Shown here: one piece after another, positions 1 through 8,975 of the stretch
How the letters are laid out: each line of letters opens with the position of its first letter
Numbering within the stretch: position 1 is the stretch's first letter
Notes under the pieces: generated by a model
Databases searched by the model: none
What the model was told of the DNA's origin: nothing
Seen by the model: only the letters and a program-made list of their open reading frames with translations
Origin: Pseudohongiella sp.
Lineage (GTDB): Bacteria; Pseudomonadota; Gammaproteobacteria; Pseudomonadales; Pseudohongiellaceae
Assembly (NCBI RefSeq): GCF_011050365.1
Contig: NZ_DRFV01000008.1
Coordinates: 1 to 64,000 of the forward strand
Direction: 5' to 3'
DNA: 64,000 bases
Translations under genes and position numbers: made by a program

Positions 1-21
1 GTACTATGTACTATGTATTAT
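1..21. repeat. Short tandem repeat at window edge
   Basis: Three consecutive 7-base units GTACTAT, GTACTAT and GTATTAT (the last with one change) open the window. The array may continue upstream of the window. No function can be assigned. Confidence 0.5.
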
Positions 22-29
22 TTACTGTA

Positions 30-57
30 GGCAATGGCCATCAGGTATCGCATTGCC
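30..57. repeat. Hairpin-forming inverted repeat upstream of cueR
   Basis: GGCAATG (30-36) and CATTGCC (51-57) form a 7-bp stem with a 14-base loop. An overlapping alternative stem, TCAGG with CCTGA, uses part of the same bases. There is no T-tract, so it is not an obvious terminator. It lies about 95 bases upstream of the cueR promoter and may belong to a gene outside the window. Confidence 0.35.
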
Positions 58-150
58 TGAGACCGCCGTTAATGCAATCGGTTTCATGCCTGAGGTCAGT
101 TTACCATCACCGCAAAAAATTGTGGCACTGAGATAAACCGGCCTGACCGC

Positions 151-183
151 TTGACCTTGTCACAATGGTAAGGTTGAGACTAG
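151..183 (+). promoter_or_regulatory. CueR-type copper promoter/operator of cueR-copA
   Basis: A perfect dyad ACCTT-N11-AAGGT (154-174) overlaps a -35-like TTGACC (151-156). A weak -10 candidate lies around 177-183 after an unusually long spacer. This is the known architecture of MerR-family promoters, where the activator sits in a 19-20 bp spacer, and the half-sites match the ACCTT/AAGGT core of CueR operators. It lies just upstream of cueR, so the cueR-copA operon is probably autoregulated and induced by Cu(I). Confidence 0.8.
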
Positions 184-215
184 GCTGATACACAGGAATA
201 GCGGGAGAGCCCACC

Positions 216-638
216 ATGAACATCAGCGACGCCGCCCGCCGGAGCGGGCTTAGCAACAAGATGGTCAGACACTACGAATCGGTGGGCCTGATACAGCCAC
301 CACCGCGCAGCGCTGCCGGCTATCGGCAATATTCGCAACGCAATATCGATGAACTGACGTTTATTGCCCACGCGCGAACACTGGGCTTCTCCATCGCCCA
401 GATAGGTGACCTGCTGAGCCTGCGCCACGATCCGCATCGCGCCAGCCGGGAAGTCAAAGCGGTGGCACAACAACACCTGCAGGAACTGAACGCCAAAATG
501 CAGGAACTCAAACGCATGCAAACGCTGCTCTCGGACATGATAGCCAAATGTCCGGGCGACGATGATCCGAACTGCTCGATTTTGCAGCAACTTGACGCGT
601 CCGATGGTGAATCGCACAACACGGAGTACCGATCATGA
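216..638 (+). CDS. cueR: Cu(I)-responsive transcriptional regulator CueR
   Basis: This 140-residue MerR-family activator has an N-terminal winged helix-turn-helix (about residues 1-70, including MVRHYESVGLI), a dimerisation helix, and a metal-binding loop with Cys112 and Cys120 (CPGDDDPNC). The CX7C loop with these two cysteines is the Cu(I)/Ag(I)/Au(I) site of CueR, so copper rather than mercury or zinc is the likely signal. Length matches the family. Its TGA stop overlaps the copA ATG (ATGA), showing translational coupling. The CueR-type operator immediately upstream supports autoregulation of both genes. Confidence 0.95.
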   Translation: MNISDAARRSGLSNKMVRHYESVGLIQPPPRSAAGYRQYSQRNIDELTFIAHARTLGFSIAQIGDLLSLRHDPHRASREVKAVAQQHLQELNAKMQELKRMQTLLSDMIAKCPGDDDPNCSILQQLDASDGESHNTEYRS

Positions 639-2884
639 GCAAAACCCTGCAACTGGATATCGACGGCATGAGCTGCGCCTCATGTGTCGGGCGAGTAGAA
701 AAAGCGCTGACGGAAACACCCGGTGTGAGCCGTGCAACCGTCAATCTGGCGACCGAGCAGGCGCAGGTGGTGACCGACGACAATACCCCGGTGACAAGTT
801 TGCTGGCGACACTCGACAAGGTCGGGTACCCCGGCCGCGTTCATGACAACGGCAGTGACGCAGAGACCAGCCAGCAGGACAAAAAGGCGCATGAGATCAC
901 GGTGCTGACCCGCGATTTTATTATCGCTGCGGGGTTAACCCTGCCGGTTGCCATCCTGGAAATGGGGGGGCACCTGATACCCGCTTTTCACCAATGGATC
1001 ATGCAGAACATAGGCCAGAGCAATAGCTGGACCCTGCAGTTTGTGCTGACCTCGCTGGTGCTATTTGGTCCGGGCATTCGCTTTCTGCGCCTGGGCATCC
1101 CGGCGCTGTTAAAAGGCGCACCGGAGATGAACTCGCTGGTGGCTCTGGGCACCCTGTCTGCGTGGTCCTTTTCTGTGGTCGCGCTGTTTGCCGGCGACCT
1201 TCTGCCTGCCGGCACCCGCAACGTTTATTTTGAGGCCGCTGCCGTTATTGTCACCCTGATTCTGCTCGGGCGACTACTGGAAGCGCGCGCCAAAGGCCGC
1301 ACCGGCGATGCCATCAGGAAACTGGTGGACCTGACACCGGAAACTGCGCATGTGGAACGCGATGGCAAAACCGTTGAAATACCGGTGGCAGAAGTGCAGC
1401 TCGGAGATGTCCTGCACCTGCGCCCGGGGCAGCGGGTCGCCGTCGACGGCGAGGTGATATCCGGCGACAGTTATATCGACGAGTCGATGCTGACGGGAGA
1501 GCCGATACCGGTGGCCAAAACGGTCGGCGACGAAGTGGTCGGTGGCAGTATCAACAAAAACGGCCAGCTCACTTTCCGGGCCACCCGCATTGGCCAGGAT
1601 ACGCTGCTGTCGCGCATCGTACAGATGGTTCAGGATGCACAAAGTGCCAAGTTGCCTATTCAGGGGGTGGTCGACAGGGTAACAGCGATTTTTGTGCCGG
1701 TTGTCATGGTGCTGGCGCTGGTGACTTTCCTGGTCTGGTTACTGTTTGGCCCTGAGCCGGCACTGACGTTTGCCCTGGTCAATGCCGTCGCCGTACTGAT
1801 CATTGCCTGCCCCTGCGCCATGGGCCTGGCAACGCCGACGTCAATCATGGTCGGTACCGGACGCGCGGCTGAGCTGGGGGTGCTGTTTCGCAAAGGCGAT
1901 GCCTTGCAGTCCTTGCGTGATTGTCAGGTCATTGCGCTGGACAAAACCGGCACGCTGACTGAAGGCAAACCGGTGCTCAGCGATTTTGTCGTCCAAGACG
2001 GTTTTGATCATGACGACGTGCTGCAATTGCTGGCATCAGTCGAGCAACATTCTGAGCACCCGATCGCTCAGGCAATTGTTGCCGCTGCCAGCGAAAGATC
2101 GCTGCCGCTGCTGGTGACGGAACAGTACAGGACGGTGCCGGGCATGGGTGTATCGGCCAGTATCAAGGGTACACAAATTGATATTGGCGCAGATCGGTTT
2201 GCACAGGAAAAGTCGATAGCGCTGACAACCGTTCGCGACATCAGCGACGAGCTGGCTGCCACCGGCAAGTCGCCGTTGTACGCCATCATCAACAATAAAC
2301 TGGCGGCTGTTATTGCGGTTGCCGACACGATCAAGGCGTCAACCCCGGATGCCGTGGCGGCGTTCCACGCCATGGGGCTGAAAGTCGCGATGATTACCGG
2401 TGACAATCAACGCACAGCTGATGCCATTGCCAGACAGATCGGCATTGATGAGGTCGTCGCCGGTGTCATGCCCGACGGCAAAGTAACGGCGATACAAAAG
2501 TTGCGCGAGCAATACGGCGCCATTGCCTTTGTCGGCGATGGCATCAACGACGCACCGGCGCTGGCGGAAGCCAATATTGGTATCGCCGTTGGCACCGGCA
2601 CGGACATCGCTATTGAGTCATCGGATGTGGTGTTGATGAGCGGAGATCTGAACGGTGTGGTCAATGCGCTGGCGGTCAGCCACGCTACCCTGCGCAATAT
2701 CAAACAGAATCTGTTCTGGGCATTTGCCTACAATGCCGCACTGATTCCGGTGGCGGCGGGCGCGCTGTATCCCGCTGCTGGTGTGCTGTTGTCCCCCATG
2801 CTGGCGGCCGGTGCGATGGCCATGTCCAGTGTGTTTGTGGTGACCAATGCGCTGCGCCTGCGGCGCCTCAAGCTGACGCACTAA
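635..2884 (+). CDS. copA: P1B-type Cu(I)-exporting ATPase CopA
   Basis: The 749-residue inner-membrane pump exports Cu(I) to the periplasm. It has a single N-terminal heavy-metal-associated domain (GMSCASC, Cys14 and Cys17), eight predicted membrane helices, the actuator TGEP loop (about residue 288), the transmembrane metal site CPC (392-394), the phosphorylation motif DKTGT (Asp436) and the GDGINDAP hinge (about 634-641). CPC plus the CxxC domain fits the copper subgroup. Many CopA proteins carry two HMA domains; this one has one. It is co-transcribed with cueR through a 4-base overlap and is convergent with alkB 11 bases downstream. Confidence 0.96.
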   Translation: MSKTLQLDIDGMSCASCVGRVEKALTETPGVSRATVNLATEQAQVVTDDNTPVTSLLATLDKVGYPGRVHDNGSDAETSQQDKKAHEITVLTRDFIIAAGLTLPVAILEMGGHLIPAFHQWIMQNIGQSNSWTLQFVLTSLVLFGPGIRFLRLGIPALLKGAPEMNSLVALGTLSAWSFSVVALFAGDLLPAGTRNVYFEAAAVIVTLILLGRLLEARAKGRTGDAIRKLVDLTPETAHVERDGKTVEIPVAEVQLGDVLHLRPGQRVAVDGEVISGDSYIDESMLTGEPIPVAKTVGDEVVGGSINKNGQLTFRATRIGQDTLLSRIVQMVQDAQSAKLPIQGVVDRVTAIFVPVVMVLALVTFLVWLLFGPEPALTFALVNAVAVLIIACPCAMGLATPTSIMVGTGRAAELGVLFRKGDALQSLRDCQVIALDKTGTLTEGKPVLSDFVVQDGFDHDDVLQLLASVEQHSEHPIAQAIVAAASERSLPLLVTEQYRTVPGMGVSASIKGTQIDIGADRFAQEKSIALTTVRDISDELAATGKSPLYAIINNKLAAVIAVADTIKASTPDAVAAFHAMGLKVAMITGDNQRTADAIARQIGIDEVVAGVMPDGKVTAIQKLREQYGAIAFVGDGINDAPALAEANIGIAVGTGTDIAIESSDVVLMSGDLNGVVNALAVSHATLRNIKQNLFWAFAYNAALIPVAAGALYPAAGVLLSPMLAAGAMAMSSVFVVTNALRLRRLKLTH

Positions 2885-2895
2885 GGCGCAGACTG

Positions 2896-3546
2896 TTATT
2901 TTGTCTGGCGGAAGGTCAGGTTGATACGGGCCCGACCGGTGACTGCGTGTTCACCGTCCTTGAGCGGCGCCACACCGTGGAAACGCAGCCGGTCTTCGCC
3001 ACCCCAGACCACCGCATCCCCGTGCCGCAACATGATGCGCTGGGTTTTACCCACGCGCTGCCAGCCACCCCAGATAAACGTGGCCGGCAGGCCCAGGGAG
3101 AATGAGACAATGGGCGCCGTCAGATTGGCTTCGTCCCTGTCCTGGTGTAAACCCATGCGCGCGCCCGGGGCATAATAGTTGATCAGGCACACGGTAGGCT
3201 CAAAACCGGGATAGCCACCGTCACCTGCCGCCTGTTGTGCCAATGCCCGCAGGCGTGCCGGCATCGCCGGCCAGACCGTTGCCGTTAACGGATCAATGGT
3301 CTGATAACGATACCCGGCGCGATCGGACACCCAGCCCTCCGCGCCGCAATTGGACATGGCCACTGACATGCGCTTGCCGCCGGGTGTGCTCAGATGCCGA
3401 TACGGCGCCTGCGCCACCACCCGGTCGATCTCCGCCATGACCTCGTCGGCATGCGCCACCAGAAAACCATGGATCCATGTTGCACCTGATCCCAATGCTT
3501 CCTGCCAAACACCGTCTTCGTCATGGATATCAAACAGATCCTGCAT
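2896..3546 (-). CDS. alkB: Alpha-ketoglutarate-dependent DNA repair dioxygenase AlkB
   Basis: AlkB oxidatively demethylates N1-methyladenine and N3-methylcytosine in alkylated DNA, using Fe(II) and 2-oxoglutarate. The protein shows the iron ligands HxD (HQD, about residues 133-135) and a distal His (RFHGV, about 187). It also has the NYY substrate/cosubstrate strand and the C-terminal RxxxxxR (RARINLTFR) that binds 2-oxoglutarate. The start at 3546 gives 216 residues, the usual AlkB length; a longer reading frame to 3618 would add 24 unconserved residues. No ada gene is adjacent. It is divergent from the histidine kinase, with about 75 bases shared for promoters. Confidence 0.93.
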   Translation of the reverse strand: MQDLFDIHDEDGVWQEALGSGATWIHGFLVAHADEVMAEIDRVVAQAPYRHLSTPGGKRMSVAMSNCGAEGWVSDRAGYRYQTIDPLTATVWPAMPARLRALAQQAAGDGGYPGFEPTVCLINYYAPGARMGLHQDRDEANLTAPIVSFSLGLPATFIWGGWQRVGKTQRIMLRHGDAVVWGGEDRLRFHGVAPLKDGEHAVTGRARINLTFRQTK

Positions 3547-3621
3547 GGCTAACCTGCGTTGCGCGCTGACTCCGCGCCAAATTGATGTAGTATAGAAGTG
3601 CAGGAGCCAAAGGGACACCGT

Positions 3622-5424
3622 ATGATGACCAGAGATTCGCTGCTACCGATGTTGCGCCGATTGTTGCTGCTTCCCGAGCGGCGCGACGCCGACCTCTTGC
3701 AATGGCGCATCAGCATCATGCGCAGCATTCAGCTGGCCACGCTGACCCTGGGCTCGCTGACCATGCTGGCACTTACCCTGTTTCCGATCCCGGATCAGCT
3801 AGCCATGCTGACGGCAGACTCCGTTGCCCTGCTGTGTCTGGCAGCGATAACCTTTGCCCCTCGCCTGAGCCACCCGACGCGGGCCTGGGTGTTTCTGGCC
3901 CTGGTGTATTGTTTCTGGTTGTGGATGTTCACCTTTGTCGGGGTTGTCAGTCTCGTTTTTCTGCTGAGCGTGCCACTGTTCGCAGCCATGCTGGTCGGTC
4001 TTGGCGCCGGCATCATCATGCTCACACTAAGCTGCACAGGTCTTTTTGTCATGGGTCTGGCCTACTTGCCCGGACTTGTCATCGGCGATGCCAATGCATT
4101 GTCGCCGCTGCAAACCTGGTTAATTTTGCTGATCAACTTTGCCTTTTGTGCCAGCCTGCTTACCATTACCTGTGGTGTGCTGATCAATCGCCTGGAGCTG
4201 GCCCTGGCTCTGCGCCGACAGGCGGAGGAGCAGTCACGCGCGATGGCGCAGCACGTTCAGGAGATGGAGAAGTTGCGGGCGGTCGGCACCCTGGCCAGCG
4301 GCGTGGCACATGATTTCAATAATATCCTGACCATCATCATGTCGCTGACGGAATCAATAAAAGACAAACGCCGTGACAACGCAGCCACAGAACAACTGGA
4401 TCAGGTATTGTTGGCCAGTGAACGCGGGCGCGACATTGTGCGCCAGCTACTGATGTTCACCCGGGAATCCCTGCCCGATCGCAGGCTGATCGACCTGAAC
4501 ACGGTGCTCCGGCAAATGGAGCCTTTGTTGCGTGCGCAAATGCCGGCCGGCACGCGCTTTGGCCTGACCACCGAAGATGCTTCGATGTCATGCCATATCT
4601 ACGCCAATGCCTCGGAAATCCAACAGGTTATGATGAACCTGGCGGGTAATGCTGTCCTTGCATTAAAACCCGTCGACAGCAGTGACGAAGCGCAGGCAGA
4701 CGAGATTGGTATCACCGTCAGGTCACTGCACCCCGACGATCCATTGCTGGCCTCGTTGTCACTTGATGGCCAGAGACTCTACGTCAGCGTGACTGTCCGT
4801 GACACCGGTATCGGCATACCGCCGGCTGTGATCAGTCGCCTGTTCGAGCCCTTTTTTACCACGCGTGAGCCCGGTCAAGGGACCGGCCTGGGCCTGGCCA
4901 GCAGCCACGGCATCGTCAGCTCACTGGGCGGTGGTATTGCCGTTGCGTCTGAGCCCGGCAACGGCAGCGCCTTCACGGTCGTGTTGCCGCTGGCGGAACC
5001 AGATGTAAAGACTGCGGCACCCGACCCTGCGTCATCTCCGACTGCAGAGGCGCGACCCGCCGGACTGTCGCCGGTATTACTGGTGGACGATGAACCCCTG
5101 ATTTTGCGCACCGGCTGCGCCATGCTGGAAAATGCCGGCTATCCGGTGACCGCGGCAGTCAACGCTGTTGATGCCCGGGCTGCGCTGGAACACACAGAGT
5201 TTGCCATCCTCATCACCGATTATTCCATGCCCGGCGAGAATGGCGTGTCACTAATTCGTCAGGCACGCGCGCTGCAGCCGGACATTCCTGTCATACTGGT
5301 CAGCGGACTGGGTCATGTTGATGAGCTGGACAATGAGCTGGCAACCAGATTGGTGATGTTGCCCAAACCCTATAAAAAACAGGATCTGCTTGACGCCATC
5401 GCCGGCCTGCTAGCGAACCGTTAG
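3622..5424 (+). CDS. Membrane hybrid histidine kinase with C-terminal receiver
   Basis: This 600-residue hybrid sensor has five or six N-terminal membrane helices (about 30-200) and a short coiled linker. A HisKA domain follows with the phospho-acceptor in GVAHDFNN (His230), then a HATPase_c domain with N box and the G box DTGIGIPP. The FEPFFTT and GTGLGL motifs are also present. The C-terminal REC domain has DDE, TDYSMPG (Asp533) and a conserved KP. There is no periplasmic sensor domain of note, so the membrane part probably senses the signal. No DNA-binding output partner is nearby. The ATG at 3622 follows AAGGGA at good spacing; a GTG at 3598 is less likely. The Mla-type operon begins 42 bases downstream in the same direction. 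Confidence 0.9.
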   Translation: MMTRDSLLPMLRRLLLLPERRDADLLQWRISIMRSIQLATLTLGSLTMLALTLFPIPDQLAMLTADSVALLCLAAITFAPRLSHPTRAWVFLALVYCFWLWMFTFVGVVSLVFLLSVPLFAAMLVGLGAGIIMLTLSCTGLFVMGLAYLPGLVIGDANALSPLQTWLILLINFAFCASLLTITCGVLINRLELALALRRQAEEQSRAMAQHVQEMEKLRAVGTLASGVAHDFNNILTIIMSLTESIKDKRRDNAATEQLDQVLLASERGRDIVRQLLMFTRESLPDRRLIDLNTVLRQMEPLLRAQMPAGTRFGLTTEDASMSCHIYANASEIQQVMMNLAGNAVLALKPVDSSDEAQADEIGITVRSLHPDDPLLASLSLDGQRLYVSVTVRDTGIGIPPAVISRLFEPFFTTREPGQGTGLGLASSHGIVSSLGGGIAVASEPGNGSAFTVVLPLAEPDVKTAAPDPASSPTAEARPAGLSPVLLVDDEPLILRTGCAMLENAGYPVTAAVNAVDARAALEHTEFAILITDYSMPGENGVSLIRQARALQPDIPVILVSGLGHVDELDNELATRLVMLPKPYKKQDLLDAIAGLLANR

Positions 5425-5466
5425 CCGGTAAACCCACACACTTTTTTTGGAGTCCCGCTTTCTGAC

Positions 5467-6579
5467 ATGAGTCAAATGCTGACACTTCACACTGGTCCGG
5501 AGCCTTGCCTGTCATTGCACGGTGACTGGACGCTGCCGCATTATCGTAACTTGCGCAAACAGCGGATCGGGCCCGCCGACGATGTGCAGCGCCTCGATGC
5601 CGGGGCGTTGACGGCACTGGACACAGCTGGCGCAACGGTACTGCTGCAGTTACTGGGGGCCGAGCGCTTACGCACGCTGGTGCCCCACACGAGCGGCCTG
5701 TCTGCGGAACGTCAGGCGTTGCTGCTGGCCGTAGCGGACGCCATGGCCACGCAAAGTAACGCGCCGCCCAAACCCGGTTATCGCTTTGGCGACGGGCTGG
5801 CACAACTGGGTCGTCAGGTTCTCAGCGCCTGGCAACAACTGCTGGCATTTCTGAACTTCCTGGGCCTGACGCTGGTCACCTTGTTCAGTCTGTTGCCACG
5901 GCCATGGCGCTGGCGCATGACCGCGCTGGTAGCGCAAATGCACCAGGCAGGCCTGAACGCAGTACCTATTGTCGCCGTGCTCAATTTTCTGGTAGGCGCC
6001 GTGGTGGCCTTTCTGGGGGCGACCGTGCTGCGTGAATTCGGCGCCACCATATACACCGTTGATCTGGTTGCCTATGCCTTTATGCGGGAACTGGGTGTTT
6101 TGCTGGCAGCTATTCTGCTGGCGGGCCGCACCGCCAGTGCGTTCACCGCACAGATTGGCTCCATGAAGGTCAACGAAGAACTGGACGCGCTGAAAGTTCA
6201 CGGCATGAGCGCCATCGAAATGCTGGTCATTCCTCGCCTGCTGGCGTTGCTGATCACCCTGCCCATGCTGGCGTTTGTCGCCATCCTGGCGGGTATTGCC
6301 GGCGGCGCAGTGGTCTCGGTACTGACACTGGACATCAGCCTGACCCGTTACATTGCCATCGTGCAGGAGGTGCCGGTGAAACATCTGCTACTGGGCCTGA
6401 GCAAGGCTCCGTTTTTTGCCGTGCTGATTGCGCTGATTGGTTGCCTGGAAGGTTTCAAGGTTGCCGGCAGCGCACAATCGCTGGGCGAACGCACAACATC
6501 TGCGGTCGTGCAGTCCATCTTTGTGGTGATCCTGGTCAATGCCATCGCTGCCCTGTTCTTTATGGAGATGGGCTGGTGA
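5467..6579 (+). CDS. mlaE: STAS-MlaE fusion, lipid ABC transporter permease
   Basis: The 370-residue permease belongs to MCE-type ABC transporters, which move phospholipids between the inner and outer membranes. Residues about 1-95 form a STAS-like domain, the counterpart of the separate MlaB protein in Escherichia coli. Residues about 115-370 are the MlaE/YrbE permease, with the conserved segment around EFGATIYTVDLVAYAF and a second near FTAQIGSMKVNEELDAL. STAS fusion is known in this family. The ribosome binding site is weak: GGAG lies about 14 bases before the ATG. The gene heads an operon with the ATPase (4-base overlap), the MCE protein and a lipoprotein. Confidence 0.92.
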   Translation: MSQMLTLHTGPEPCLSLHGDWTLPHYRNLRKQRIGPADDVQRLDAGALTALDTAGATVLLQLLGAERLRTLVPHTSGLSAERQALLLAVADAMATQSNAPPKPGYRFGDGLAQLGRQVLSAWQQLLAFLNFLGLTLVTLFSLLPRPWRWRMTALVAQMHQAGLNAVPIVAVLNFLVGAVVAFLGATVLREFGATIYTVDLVAYAFMRELGVLLAAILLAGRTASAFTAQIGSMKVNEELDALKVHGMSAIEMLVIPRLLALLITLPMLAFVAILAGIAGGAVVSVLTLDISLTRYIAIVQEVPVKHLLLGLSKAPFFAVLIALIGCLEGFKVAGSAQSLGERTTSAVVQSIFVVILVNAIAALFFMEMGW

Positions 6580-7361
6580 CATCAACGCAAGCCATCATCA
6601 AAGTACGCGGTTTGTGCAATCAGTTCGGCAGCAACGTCGTGCATCAGGATCTTGACCTTGATGTTTACCGTGGCGAGATTCTGGGCGTCGTCGGCGGCTC
6701 CGGCACCGGCAAGTCGGTGTTACTGCGCTCTATTGTGGGACTCATGACGCCAACGGCAGGTGAAGTTAACCTGTTCGGGAAAAACATGCTCACGCTACCT
6801 GCAGCAGAACGTGCCGCGATGGAACAGCGGGTAGGCGTGTTATTTCAGAAAGGCGCGCTGTTTTCATCGCTGACTGTGATGGAGAATATCTCCCTGCCGC
6901 TGATCGAACATGCGGGACTGACGCGCCAGGAAGCCAGTGAAATTGCCCGCGTAAAAATTGCACTGACCGGGCTCGCTGCGCATGCCGCTGACCTGTATCC
7001 GTCGGATTTGTCCGGTGGCATGATAAAACGGGCATCACTGGCCAGAGCGCTGGCACTGGATCCGGACATTCTGTTTCTGGATGAACCGACGGCGGGTCTT
7101 GATCCGATCGGCGCTGCGGCATTCGACCAGTTGCTGAAAACGCTACGCGATGCGTTTAATCTGACGGTATTTCTGGTCACACATGATCTGGATACCCTGT
7201 ACACTGCCTGTGACCGGGTTGCCGTGCTGTCGCAGAAAAAAGTCCTGGTGGCGGATCGTCTGGAGGTAGTTGCCGGCACTGATGACCCATGGATCCGGGA
7301 TTATTTTCAGGGCCCGCGAGGCCGGGCGGCGTCGCAGGCCGCTGATCGTATCGAGCGCTAA
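6576..7361 (+). CDS. mlaF: Lipid ABC transporter ATP-binding protein MlaF
   Basis: This 261-residue ABC ATPase powers the MlaE-type permease. It has Walker A (GGSGTGKS), the Q-loop FQKGALF, the signature LSGGM, Walker B ILFLDEPTAGLDP and the H-loop VTHD. The FQKGALFSSLTV and LSGGMIKRA variants are characteristic of the MlaF/Mkl subfamily. The GTG start at 6576 overlaps the mlaE stop (GTGA), so the two are translationally coupled. A longer frame from 6441 would run through mlaE coding sequence and is rejected. Confidence 0.95.
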   Translation: MTSTQAIIKVRGLCNQFGSNVVHQDLDLDVYRGEILGVVGGSGTGKSVLLRSIVGLMTPTAGEVNLFGKNMLTLPAAERAAMEQRVGVLFQKGALFSSLTVMENISLPLIEHAGLTRQEASEIARVKIALTGLAAHAADLYPSDLSGGMIKRASLARALALDPDILFLDEPTAGLDPIGAAAFDQLLKTLRDAFNLTVFLVTHDLDTLYTACDRVAVLSQKKVLVADRLEVVAGTDDPWIRDYFQGPRGRAASQAADRIER

Positions 7362-7408
7362 ACCGTTAAGAGCATTACACTCAATAAGCGTTATTTGGAG
7401 GCAAGTCA

Positions 7409-8326
7409 ATGGAGACCCGGGCGCACCACATTCTGATTGGTTTGTTCACACTGACCGGCGGCGCGGCCATTCTGCTGTTTATTTTGTGGATGGTGAATTT
7501 TGGTGTTGACCGCAATTATCAGACCTACGATATCGTGTTTCGGGAAGCCGTCAGCGGTCTCAATGTCGGCAGCGCTGTGCAATACAACGGCATAGGCGTG
7601 GGTCAGGTGGAATCGCTGACACTCGATCCCAATGACCCGCGCCAGGTATGGGCACGGGTGAGCGTCGCCAGTAGCACGCCGATTAAGTCCGATACTCAGG
7701 CGCGCCTGACCCTGCTTAACATCACCGGTGCCTCCGGCATTGAACTGAGCCAGGGTACGCCTGACAGCCCCTTGATGGGGACCGATCAGGCGGGCGTGCC
7801 GGTTATTATCGCGGAGCCCTCGTCACTGGCGCGGCTGCGCGGCGACAGCGAGGAGCTGATACTCAGCGTCACCACCTTACTGGACAGTGCCAATCGGCTC
7901 CTGTCCGAAGAGAATTCAGCCTATATCACCCGGGTGCTGGACAACCTGGATACGGTAACCACCGCGCTGGCGCAAGAGCAGGACACGTTGCGCGAGGGCT
8001 TGCAGAGCCTGATTACCGCCGGTCAGGATGTCAGCGGCCTGATCGCGCGTTTTGACCAGCAAACCTCGGATTACGCCGAGCCGCTGTTATCCAGTGCGGT
8101 GCAGACCATGAACAATATTGAGCAAATGAGCATGCGCCTGGATACATTACTGAGCGAAAACTCACAGGCGCTGACCACCGGCATGCAAAGTCTGAATGAG
8201 TTGGATCCGGCTATTCGCGAATTACGCGATACCATGAGCAGTTTCAGTGCCATTGCTGATCGTCTGGAAGCCGACCCCTCTGGCTTTTTGCTGGGTGGCG
8301 ACAATATCAGGGAGTTCACACCATGA
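7409..8326 (+). CDS. mlaD: MCE-domain substrate-binding protein MlaD
   Basis: The 305-residue protein has one N-terminal membrane helix (about 8-30) and a periplasmic MCE domain (about 38-120; VSGLNVGSAVQYNGIGVGQV), which in homologues forms a hexameric lipid channel. A long helical C-terminal tail follows (about 140-300), longer than in E. coli MlaD (183 residues) and closer to other MCE proteins. A strong GGAGG site precedes the ATG. The stop overlaps the ATG of the downstream lipoprotein gene (ATGA). No mlaC-like periplasmic carrier gene is present in the operon. Confidence 0.92.
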   Translation: METRAHHILIGLFTLTGGAAILLFILWMVNFGVDRNYQTYDIVFREAVSGLNVGSAVQYNGIGVGQVESLTLDPNDPRQVWARVSVASSTPIKSDTQARLTLLNITGASGIELSQGTPDSPLMGTDQAGVPVIIAEPSSLARLRGDSEELILSVTTLLDSANRLLSEENSAYITRVLDNLDTVTTALAQEQDTLREGLQSLITAGQDVSGLIARFDQQTSDYAEPLLSSAVQTMNNIEQMSMRLDTLLSENSQALTTGMQSLNELDPAIRELRDTMSSFSAIADRLEADPSGFLLGGDNIREFTP

Positions 8327-8931
8327 CAAAACGCTTGCTGTTGCTAATGACCACGCTCTTCATAAGTGCCTGTCAGATTCTGCCGGAACGGCCCGAGGTG
8401 GCGCTGTATCAGTTACCGCCTTCGTCCATGGCAGCTGCGTCAGAAACTGGCAGTACTGTCGCCGCCAGCCTGCGCCTGGACCGGCCGGGCACCAGTGACG
8501 CGCTGGGTGGCAACCGCATACTGGTACTGGCTGCCAACAACAGTTTTGAGGCCTACCCCGGTGCCCGCTGGTCGGCACCGGTTCCGACCCTGTGGCGCGA
8601 CTGGCTGCTGGATGCATTCTGGCGTGATGGCTCCATAGCTCAGCTCAGTGTGTCCGCAGATGGCTTACAGGCGCAGTTTGAACTGGGCGGTATGTTGCGG
8701 GCGTTGCATACCGAGTATCGCGATGGCAGAGCGCAGGCGCTGGTTCATTACGATGCCCTGCTGATTGACACGCGCAGCCGTGAAATTGTCGCCAGACAGC
8801 GCTTCGAAGCACGCGAGCTCACCACTGACAGTACTGCCGAATCGGCGGTGCAGGCCCTCGGCGTTGCCGCCGACAGACTGGCAGCAGAACTGATCCAATG
8901 GACACTGATCACGATCAGCGACTCGCACTAA
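8323..8931 (+). CDS. ABC-type transport auxiliary lipoprotein (PqiC/YmbA-like)
   Basis: This 202-residue predicted lipoprotein has a signal peptide ending in the lipobox FISAC (Cys17). The mature part carries the features of the ABC-type transport auxiliary domain (PqiC/YmbA, DUF330), including YQLPPSS near the N-terminus, a central IL-V strand and a C-terminal amphipathic region. Such proteins pair with MCE systems such as PqiABC and probably provide the outer-membrane end of the path. Position as the last gene of the STAS-MlaE/MlaF/MlaD operon with a 4-base overlap supports this. It probably substitutes for MlaC/MlaA in this system, which is an inference. Confidence 0.85.
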   Translation: MTKRLLLLMTTLFISACQILPERPEVALYQLPPSSMAAASETGSTVAASLRLDRPGTSDALGGNRILVLAANNSFEAYPGARWSAPVPTLWRDWLLDAFWRDGSIAQLSVSADGLQAQFELGGMLRALHTEYRDGRAQALVHYDALLIDTRSREIVARQRFEARELTTDSTAESAVQALGVAADRLAAELIQWTLITISDSH

Positions 8932-8975
8932 CGAACCAGGTTGGGCGTTGTTCACGATAGACTGGAGTACTTGCA

